Source: a bacterium (GTDB lineage: Bacteria; Patescibacteriota; Patescibacteriia; 2-12-FULL-60-25). Taken from it: a stretch of DNA of 5,789 nt. The position numbers were made by a program, and so were the translations under genes. Location of the stretch: the NCBI GenBank assembly GCA_020056125.1, contig JAGVIJ010000008.1, positions 1 through 5,789 on the forward strand, given 5' to 3'. Below, one piece after another: positions 1 through 4,615 of the stretch. Below the pieces are notes generated by a model. It was not told the DNA's origin. It did no database searches and was given only the letters and a program-made list of their open reading frames with translations. The first letter of the stretch is position 1. Each line of letters opens with the position of its first letter.

Positions 1-1128
1 GAGGAGTTGCGCGCCGAACGCAATGCCATCGCCAAACAAATGAGCGAGGCTAAGTCCAAGGTTGAAAAAACCAAATTGATGGAGCACGGCCGCGCAGTCA
101 AAGATGAAATTGCGGGCAAAGAAGCCAAATACAAAGAGAGCGAGAGCGCTTGGCGTGATTTGTGGCAGCGTTTTCCGAATTTGTTGCATCCGGATGTTCC
201 ACCGGGCGAATCCGATCAAGACAATGTGGAAGTTAAAAAAGAGGGGAAGGTTAAAAAATTAAAAAATCCTTTGGATCACATGGCCTTGGCCGCCAAACAT
301 GATTTGATTGATTTTGAGCGGGCGGCCAAAACCACAGGCGCCAAATTCTATTTTTTAAAGGGCAAGCTCGCGGTGCTGGAGCAGGCGCTGATTCGTTTCG
401 GCATGGATTTTGCCATGCGCGAAGGTTTTGAACTTTTGACTACGCCGGATTTGGCTAAAGAAGAAGTTTTAATCGGCAAAGGTTTTTTGCCGCGCGGTCC
501 GGAGAAACAAGTTTATTATGTTGAGGGGCAAGATTTGGCGCTGGTGGGCACTTCAGAAATCACCACTTTGGGTTATTACATGAATGAGACTTTGGAGGCC
601 GAGGTTTTGCCCAAAAAATTCGTGGCCTTCTCGCACTGCTTCCGCACCGAGGCCGGAGCGTATGGCCGCGAATCTTATGGTTTATATCGCGTGCACCAAT
701 TCGCCAAAGTGGAGATGTTCGCGTTTGCGTTACCTGAACAGTCCGAGGCTATTCATCAAGAATTTTTGCGTTTGGAAAAAGCGTTTTGGAAAAAATTGGA
801 AATTCCATTTCGCGTGGTGGATTGTTGTGCCGGAGATTTGGGCGGTTCGGATTATCGTCGCTATGATTTGGAAGCTTGGATGTGGGGCAAAAACGGTTAT
901 GGCGAAGTTACCTCAACTTCAAATTGTTTGGATTATCAATCCCGCGGTTTGAATATTCGCTATAAAGGCAAAACAGGGGAGAAGGGTTTTGTGCATACGT
1001 TGAATGGCACGGTGGTGGCTGCGCCGCGCGCCATGTTGGCGATTTTGGAAAATCATCAGCAAGCTGACGGCTCCATTAAAATTCCGGCCGCGCTTGTGCC
1101 ATATTGCGGATTCGATCAAATTGGTTAA
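1..1128 (+). CDS. serS: Seryl-tRNA synthetase, 5'-truncated by the window edge
   Basis: Class II aminoacyl-tRNA synthetase that charges tRNA-Ser with serine in the cytoplasm. The reading frame is open from base 1 (Glu-Glu-Leu-Arg-Ala-Glu-Arg), inside the N-terminal coiled-coil arm that contacts the long variable arm of tRNA-Ser. The 375 residues present, against a usual 420-430, mean that about 45-50 N-terminal residues lie upstream; the TTG at 7 is not the real start. The catalytic core is complete. A serine-site motif with GTSE is near 550-560. Motif 2, starting FRTEAG, spans about 640-720. A conserved block with CCAGDLGGSDYRRYDLEAW and TSTSNCLDYQSR spans about 823-945. Motif 3, LNGTVVAAPRAMLAILENHQ, is at 1000-1059, with its invariant Arg at 1027-1029. 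Motif 3 has Ala-Pro before the Arg where many bacterial enzymes have Val-Gly. All 19 Arg codons are CGN. alr follows 51 bases downstream on the same strand, probably co-transcribed. Confidence 0.97.
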   Translation, partial: EELRAERNAIAKQMSEAKSKVEKTKLMEHGRAVKDEIAGKEAKYKESESAWRDLWQRFPNLLHPDVPPGESDQDNVEVKKEGKVKKLKNPLDHMALAAKHDLIDFERAAKTTGAKFYFLKGKLAVLEQALIRFGMDFAMREGFELLTTPDLAKEEVLIGKGFLPRGPEKQVYYVEGQDLALVGTSEITTLGYYMNETLEAEVLPKKFVAFSHCFRTEAGAYGRESYGLYRVHQFAKVEMFAFALPEQSEAIHQEFLRLEKAFWKKLEIPFRVVDCCAGDLGGSDYRRYDLEAWMWGKNGYGEVTSTSNCLDYQSRGLNIRYKGKTGEKGFVHTLNGTVVAAPRAMLAILENHQQADGSIKIPAALVPYCGFDQIG

Positions 1129-1179
1129 AAAATGAGTACGGATTAGCAGTATCTGGTTTGTTGGCTGCGGGTCTCCCTT

Positions 1180-2310
1180 ATGAAAACTTGGATTGAAATA
1201 TCGGAATCAGCGCTGAAACATAATATTCGAGCGTTTCGCGAGCATTTGGATAAAAATGTTTTTATTATGGCTGTGGTTAAAGCTAATGCTTATGGCCACG
1301 GGTTGGTTGAGGCTGCAAAAATTTTTAATACATCCGGCGCCGCATGTTTCGGCGTAGATAATATAGAGGAGGGGATAGCCTTGCGAAAATCCGGCATTAA
1401 AAAACCCATTTTGATTTTGGGTTATACGCGGCTCAATCAGTTGCGCGAGTGCGTGAAATATAATTTATCCTTTGTGGTTTATAATTTAGAAACCATCCGC
1501 GCGCTCAAAGCCTTAAAGCTCGGCCGCGGGCAACAAGCGCAAGTGCATTTAAAAATTGAAACCGGCACCGGGCGCCAAGGCGTGGCCGGAGTTGAGTTGG
1601 AAAAATTGGTTAAAGAAATCAAGCGCACGCCCGGAGTAGTGATCCAGGGCGTGTATACGCATTTCGCTAATATTGAAGACACTACGGATCACGGTTATGC
1701 AGACAAACAATTGCGCAAATTTCAAGCGGCGCTGGCGTTGCTGAAAAAATATAATATTGATCCGCAGTGGAAACATACAGCCTGCAGCGCGGCCGCGATT
1801 TTATTTCCGGAGACGCATTTTAATTTGGTGCGCTTGGGCATCTCGGGCTATGGCCTGTGGCCGTCCAAAGAAACTTTGGCTGTGGCGCGCCAGCACAAAC
1901 GATTATTGGAATTGCAACCGGCGCTGACTTGGAAAACCGTGGTAGCTCAAGTTAAAGAGATCAAACGCGGCGAACCCATCAGTTATGGCTTAACCGAGCG
2001 GGTTTCGCGAAATTCCAAGATCGCGGTTTTGCCCGTGGGTTATTGCGATGGTTATGACCGCGGCTTATCCGGTTCAGCCTATGTTTTGATTCACGGCCGC
2101 CGCGCTAAAATCATGGGGCGCGTGTGCATGAACATGATGATGGCGGACGTGACGGATATCCCGCGCGTTAAGGTTGAAGACGAGGTGGTGTTGTTGGGCA
2201 GACAGCAAAAAGAAATTATTACGGCCGAGGAGCTGGCGAATCGTCTCGGCACAATCAATTACGAAATTATCGCGCGGCTTAATCCCGGCATGGTAAGAAA
2301 AGTTATTTAA
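1180..2310 (+). CDS. alr: Alanine racemase (PLP-dependent)
   Basis: Interconverts L- and D-alanine, supplying D-Ala for the peptidoglycan peptide; cytoplasmic, normally a dimer. At 376 residues it has full family length. The N-terminal TIM-barrel carries the PLP lysine in VVKANAYGHG (Lys34). KIETGTGRQG (125-134) holds the usually carbamylated Lys125 and Arg132. VYTHFANIED follows at about 159-168. The C-terminal beta domain carries the second catalytic base in ISYGLTE (Tyr269), then VGYCDGYDRG (286-295), GRVCMNMMMADVTD (313-326) and YEIIARL (361-367). The CMN triplet has Asn where the Geobacillus-type enzyme has Asp; I believe this occurs in other Alr proteins. Met1 at 1180 gives the expected family N-terminus (MKTWIEIS), yet the bases upstream (gcgggtctccctt) contain no purine-rich Shine-Dalgarno site, suggesting coupling to serS or leader-independent initiation. 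ftsQ begins 9 bases after the stop. All key residues are present, so it should be active. Confidence 0.97.
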   Translation: MKTWIEISESALKHNIRAFREHLDKNVFIMAVVKANAYGHGLVEAAKIFNTSGAACFGVDNIEEGIALRKSGIKKPILILGYTRLNQLRECVKYNLSFVVYNLETIRALKALKLGRGQQAQVHLKIETGTGRQGVAGVELEKLVKEIKRTPGVVIQGVYTHFANIEDTTDHGYADKQLRKFQAALALLKKYNIDPQWKHTACSAAAILFPETHFNLVRLGISGYGLWPSKETLAVARQHKRLLELQPALTWKTVVAQVKEIKRGEPISYGLTERVSRNSKIAVLPVGYCDGYDRGLSGSAYVLIHGRRAKIMGRVCMNMMMADVTDIPRVKVEDEVVLLGRQQKEIITAEELANRLGTINYEIIARLNPGMVRKVI

Positions 2311-2319
2311 TTTTCTCTC

Positions 2320-3153
2320 ATGTTTCCAGAGCGCAACGGCATGTTTAGAACCAAGCGGCTTGACCAGCAACGTTCCAGCCGCGGATTTGTAATTTTGTTA
2401 GTCGTAGCATTTTTTGTGATTGGCACGGCGTGGTTTATTTTTTCTTCCGGATTTTGGAATGTGTCCACGGTGGAAATAAACGGCCTACAGTCCATGGACA
2501 GGGGAGAGGTGACAAGGGAGGTTGACAACTACTTTGAACAGCGAAATCGTTTTTTGTGGAAGGGGCGAAATCTTTTGATGTTGGACGCAGGGGACTTTAC
2601 ACAGACGTTAAAGGACAGGTTATTCATAGCTAACGTAACTGTGGATAAAGTTTATCCAAGTATTTTACGACTCATGATTGAAGAGCGCCAGAGAAGTGTG
2701 ATTTTGGTGTCTAATGAGCAGTTCGTTAACGTTGATACTACGGGCGTGGTTACGAGCTATGTGATTGAGCCCGCTCTATCCTCTGCTCGGGATATAATTG
2801 CGGCTCGTTCTCTCATGGACTCATCTGCGACTCCGGTAATTATTATGAACGCGGATGATCCATTGGCGCCCGGATTTCAAATCGCGGCGCCGGAGCAAAT
2901 CAAGGGGTGGCTAGATACCTTTCAAACGCTCCTAGGAGCAGGCCTTAAAATTCGTTTTATGAAAATTCAGGCTCCAGATGCCTCGCTAGCGCGTTTCGTG
3001 AGTGACAAAGGGTACGACATCTACTTTGACCTCAAGAGATCCTTAGAAGGGCAACTAGCCACCTACTTATCCTATATGAGATCAGGGGACTCAAAGAATC
3101 CTATAAACTATTATATTGACGTGCGAATACCCGGGAGAGTGTTTATTAAGTAA
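2320..3153 (+). CDS. ftsQ: Cell-division protein FtsQ/DivIB (POTRA domain)
   Basis: Bitopic inner-membrane divisome protein that, in the known family, bridges FtsB/FtsL with the septal synthase machinery. The 277 residues show the expected order. A short basic cytoplasmic tail (1-21) precedes one transmembrane helix (about 22-42, FVILLVVAFFVIGTAWFIF). A POTRA-type domain spans about 45-122, beginning WNVSTVEINGLQ and ending KVYPSILRLMIEERQ. The FtsQ/DivIB beta domain runs to the C-terminus, closing with YYIDVRIPGRVFIK, which resembles the family's usual D-R-x-P-G-R-hydrophobic ending. The start at 2320 lies 9 bases after alr; an in-frame ATG at 2341 would remove seven residues and still leave the anchor. 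Neither has a clear Shine-Dalgarno site. Eight of 22 Arg codons are AGA/AGG, against none of 19 in serS, and Leu CTA recurs here, so codon use differs from its neighbours. ftsA and ftsZ do not follow. Assignment rests on architecture and the C-terminal motif. Confidence 0.88.
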   Translation: MFPERNGMFRTKRLDQQRSSRGFVILLVVAFFVIGTAWFIFSSGFWNVSTVEINGLQSMDRGEVTREVDNYFEQRNRFLWKGRNLLMLDAGDFTQTLKDRLFIANVTVDKVYPSILRLMIEERQRSVILVSNEQFVNVDTTGVVTSYVIEPALSSARDIIAARSLMDSSATPVIIMNADDPLAPGFQIAAPEQIKGWLDTFQTLLGAGLKIRFMKIQAPDASLARFVSDKGYDIYFDLKRSLEGQLATYLSYMRSGDSKNPINYYIDVRIPGRVFIK

Positions 3154-3158
3154 TGCAA

Positions 3159-3202
3159 AGAGCAAAATGACGAATAAGCAGATTTTGCTGAATTTTTGCT
3201 CT
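3159..3202 (+). terminator. Weak hairpin just after ftsQ, alternative pairings
   Basis: Beginning 6 bases after the ftsQ stop, agcaaaat (3161-3168) can pair perfectly with attttgct (3182-3189). Alternatively agagcaaaa (3159-3167) pairs perfectly with ttttgctct (3194-3202), because the right arm is nearly duplicated. The stem is AT-rich. Only the run ending at 3197 follows the first stem and there is no proper T tract after the second, so termination here would be poor. It could instead protect the 3' end of the mRNA. Confidence 0.3.
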
Positions 3203-3310
3203 CATGAGTCTCATAACATATATTGTGCGACGCTTGAATATATACGTCCGATTTACCTTTTTTTCCCACTCCTCTATCGGAAGTGCCGAGTCCCGAGTCC
3301 TCGGTTTATA

Positions 3311-3335
3311 AATTAGAAATTGGTAATTAGAAATT
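3311..3335. repeat. Short tandem repeat, 14-base period
   Basis: aattagaaatt occurs at 3311-3321 and again at 3325-3335, separated by ggt. It is followed by a T-rich run. Just before it, ccgag (3286-3290) and ctcgg (3300-3304) form a small inverted repeat around a repeated cgagtc. No coding or regulatory meaning is apparent; it looks like slippage-type low-complexity DNA. Confidence 0.6.
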
Positions 3336-3432
3336 ATTTTTTCTTGTTTCTTATTCCTTGTCCCCAGCCTGTCTCCTATCTCAATTTTTTTATCTCCTGC
3401 CTATCCCGAGCTTGCTCACTCTCCCCTGCCCG
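3336..3432. repeat. Pyrimidine-rich, degenerate low-complexity tract
   Basis: The + strand is strongly biased to C and T, with loose repeats such as gtctcctatctc, tatctcctgcctatc and actctcccctgcc, plus a T7 run near 3384-3391 that has no stem in front of it. A small palindrome GAGC-tt-GCTC lies at 3408-3417. There is no open frame with gene-like character. It is most likely decayed repeat DNA. Confidence 0.5.
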
Positions 3433-3479
3433 GAGGCTAGATCAGAATGTGAATAAGACCGGACGCGAAAAATTTCATT

Positions 3480-3543
3480 AAAAAAACATTCCGACATTCT
3501 TGCCTGCCCCGTGGTGAAACTTTACGGGGAGAATGTGAGAATG
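3480..3543 (-). terminator. Composite hairpin followed by T7 on the minus strand
   Basis: cattccgacattct (3487-3500) pairs with agaatgtgagaatg (3530-3543) at 12 of 14 positions. Nested inside is a perfect 6-base GC-rich stem, CCCCGT (3507-3512) with ACGGGG (3524-3529), around an 11-base loop; bases 3501-3506 bulge on one side. Seven A's at 3480-3486 become a T7 tract directly after the stem when read on the - strand, the arrangement of a Rho-independent terminator. It could end the rmuC-DUF218 transcript about 330 bases past the DUF218 stop. The lower stem is AT-rich and the hairpin is long, so it might instead be a palindromic repeat or structured RNA. Confidence 0.5.
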
Positions 3544-3666
3544 ATTTTAAGGGTTTGTTTTCATTCTTTTTTATCATTGATCGCATCATTGACGAGATTA
3601 AGATTTTTTGTTATACAAATAACGCTTCTCAAGTGAGAGCACCGTGTCCATCCCGTGGCGCACCAT

Positions 3667-3706
3667 CCTTCGCCAAGGCTACGGCGGGCAGGCGCAAGGC
3701 CTGCCC
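3667..3706. repeat. GC-rich interspersed repeat with hairpin (intergenic copy)
   Basis: The 26-base core at 3667-3692 matches 4543-4568, inside the DUF218 gene, at 23 of 26 positions, in the same orientation. It runs directly into an 8-base perfect hairpin, GGGCAGGC (3686-3693) with GCCTGCCC (3699-3706), around the loop gcaag. The core contains a second small inverted repeat (cgcc near 3671, ggcg near 3683). Similar units recur in many Patescibacteria assemblies as I remember them; this is not checked here. Function unknown. Confidence 0.75.
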
Positions 3707-3711
3707 CTACG

Positions 3712-3742
3712 AACGCCCCGTTTCTCGACGCGGCGTTTTTTT
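3712..3742 (+). terminator. Rho-independent terminator, plus strand
   Basis: AACGCCCCGT (3712-3721) pairs with ACGCGGCGTT (3728-3737) at 9 of 10 positions (one C-C mismatch) around the loop ttctcg, and the 3' arm runs into seven T's (3736-3742). This is the best-formed + strand terminator in the window. It lies about 560 bases beyond the ftsQ stop, so it would end either a long ftsQ 3' untranslated region or a separate non-coding transcript. It begins only 5 bases after the GC-rich repeat, so it may be part of that repeat. Confidence 0.6.
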
Positions 3743-3744
3743 AA

Positions 3745-3836
3745 TTGTCATTGCGAGCGTAGCGCGGCAATCTTTTTGAAAAGATTGCTTCGCCTGCCTG
3801 CCGGTAGGCAGGTCACTCCATTCCTCGCAATGACAA
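3745..3836. repeat. 92-base palindromic element, three-way-junction fold
   Basis: A perfect 13-base closing stem, TTGTCATTGCGAG (3745-3757) with CTCGCAATGACAA (3824-3836), encloses two hairpins. One is a perfect 10-base stem, GCAATCTTTT (3767-3776) with AAAAGATTGC (3779-3788), with a 2-base loop. The other is a 7-base stem, CCTGCCT (3793-3799) with AGGCAGG (3806-3812). The outer arm resembles the widespread 'GTCATTGCGAG' class of bacterial interspersed palindromes, from memory. It is in no gene and has no U tract after it on either strand, so it is better called a repeat than a terminator. Confidence 0.75.
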
Positions 3837-3840
3837 GACT

Positions 3841-3864
3841 AATCCCCGCTTTTGCAAGGATGAC
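3841..3864. repeat. Decayed hairpin repeat remnant
   Basis: The stretch from aatccccgc through aaggatgac looks like a worn copy of a GTCATTCCCGC-type palindrome. Only atcc (3842-3845) with ggat (3858-3861) still pair well. It sits just before the DUF218 stop codon (on the + coordinate axis). Called by resemblance only. Confidence 0.35.
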
Positions 3865-3871
3865 AGATGTT

Positions 3872-4615
3872 TCAATACTTCACCGGAGGATTCGGCGCGT
3901 GGATATTTATATCCCACCACGCCTTGAGACTGGCTCCCACATCTCGGATGGTGAATTGCACAATTTTTTCGTAGGTTGCCAAGTTAGATGAGACGCCGTT
4001 TGTATCGATTCCCAATTCATTGCAAAGATATAATGCGCGGCCGATGTGAAAGCGCTGGGTGACCACAATTGCTTTTTCAATACCAAAAATTTCGTGAGCG
4101 CGCTTACAGCTCTCATAGGTGCGATAACCATGTCTGTCTTCGCGAATACGTTCAGCTGGAATGCCGCGCGCCAGTAAAAACTCGCGCATGGTTTTAACCT
4201 CGTCGATATGAAACGCGCCATCATCGCCCGTGATTAAAATGTCTTGCACCAAACCGCGCTCATACAGTGAGATGCCCACCAACAAGCGATCACGCAGTGC
4301 GGCCGAGGGTTCGCCATCTGATTTGACGGATGCGCCCAAAACAATGGCTACCGGAGCTGGTTTGGCGCTATCTACTGTGGCGTAGAGTTTATCCAAATGT
4401 CGCAGTTGTATATCTAAAATCATGGCGACGGCAACACCGCCGGCGATGAGAATCAGAATGGCTAAAAATTTCAAACTGAAAATCAAACCGCGGCGCTTCG
4501 GAAGTCTCGAGCGCCGAGTCTCTGGTAGGGGTAATTCATCCCCCTTTGCCAAAGCTACGGCGGACAGGTGAATTACCCCTGCAAGTTCTGGATTTTTTAA
4601 TTTGTCATTGATCAT
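3872..4615 (-). CDS. SanA/YdcF-like DUF218 membrane protein with repeat-derived tail
   Basis: 247 residues. A basic cytoplasmic tail (1-43) and one transmembrane helix (about 44-67, rich in L, I, A and V) precede a DUF218 domain (about 88-230). Matching motifs are VAIVLGASVKSDGEPSAALRDRL (89-111), DILITGDDG (125-133), MREFLLARGIP (143-153) with EDRHGYRTYES (159-169), and VVTQRFHIGRALYLCNELG (184-202). DUF218 proteins include SanA, linked to envelope barrier function and vancomycin exclusion, and YdcF; no reaction is firmly established, so an envelope role is inference. The ATG overlaps the rmuC TGA as ATGA (4612-4615), which fixes the start and implies translational coupling; there is no Shine-Dalgarno site. 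Codons 12-30 (54 bases, 4527-4580) are a palindromic repeat containing a 26-base core also found at 3667-3692. The insertion keeps frame and lies outside the helix and domain, so the protein is probably functional. Confidence 0.88.
   Translation of the reverse strand: MINDKLKNPELAGVIHLSAVALAKGDELPLPETRRSRLPKRRGLIFSLKFLAILILIAGGVAVAMILDIQLRHLDKLYATVDSAKPAPVAIVLGASVKSDGEPSAALRDRLLVGISLYERGLVQDILITGDDGAFHIDEVKTMREFLLARGIPAERIREDRHGYRTYESCKRAHEIFGIEKAIVVTQRFHIGRALYLCNELGIDTNGVSSNLATYEKIVQFTIRDVGASLKAWWDINIHAPNPPVKY
4527..4580. repeat. Nested palindromic repeat inserted in frame in the DUF218 gene
   Basis: Perfect 12-base arms, AGGGGTAATTCA (4527-4538) and TGAATTACCCCT (4569-4580), flank a 30-base interior whose last 26 bases (4543-4568) match the intergenic repeat at 3667-3692 at 23 positions. 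The unit is 54 bases, a multiple of three. On the coding (-) strand it is read as residues GVIHLSAVALAKGDELPLP with no stop. The layout suggests that one palindrome (AGGGGTAATTCA with its complement) was split at its loop by a second repeat. Confidence 0.8.

Larger units (their letters stand above)
3154..3871. other. 718-base convergent intergenic region rich in palindromes
   Basis: This lies between the stops of ftsQ (+) and the DUF218 gene (-). I see no credible gene: short open frames are built from repeat DNA and have no start signal or family resemblance. From left to right it holds a weak hairpin just after ftsQ (3159-3202), a T-rich stretch near 3258-3264, an 11-base tandem repeat (3311-3335), a pyrimidine-rich tract (3336-3432), a composite hairpin with T7 on the - strand (3480-3543), small palindromes near 3610-3638, a GC-rich repeat (3667-3706), a + strand terminator-like hairpin (3712-3742), a three-way-junction element (3745-3836) and a decayed hairpin (3841-3864). 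Confidence 0.85.

Noticed and set aside
584..952. Frame-shifted open frame within serS and similar antisense frames in alr and rmuC
   Set aside because: They overlap strongly supported genes and have unnatural composition, so they are shadows of the real frames.
3221..3264. Possible terminator: GACG (3229-3232) with CGTC (3245-3248) before a T run
   Set aside because: The stem has only four pairs with a 12-base loop, and the T run starts about ten bases after it.
3116..3316. Small + strand open frame overlapping the end of ftsQ
   Set aside because: It overlaps the conserved FtsQ C-terminus in another frame, runs into low-complexity DNA and has no ribosome site.
3480..3870. CRISPR array or transfer RNA in the intergenic region
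   Set aside because: Repeats are not evenly spaced with unique spacers, and no cloverleaf or T-loop signature is present.
3555..3991. Two overlapping + strand open frames (3555-3779 and 3644-3991)
   Set aside because: They are made largely of the palindromic repeats, the longer one runs antisense into the DUF218 gene, and neither has a start signal or family resemblance.
4501..4615. DUF218 gene starting downstream of the repeat
   Set aside because: The ATGA overlap with rmuC supports the upstream start, and no ATG with a ribosome site lies between the repeat and the membrane helix.
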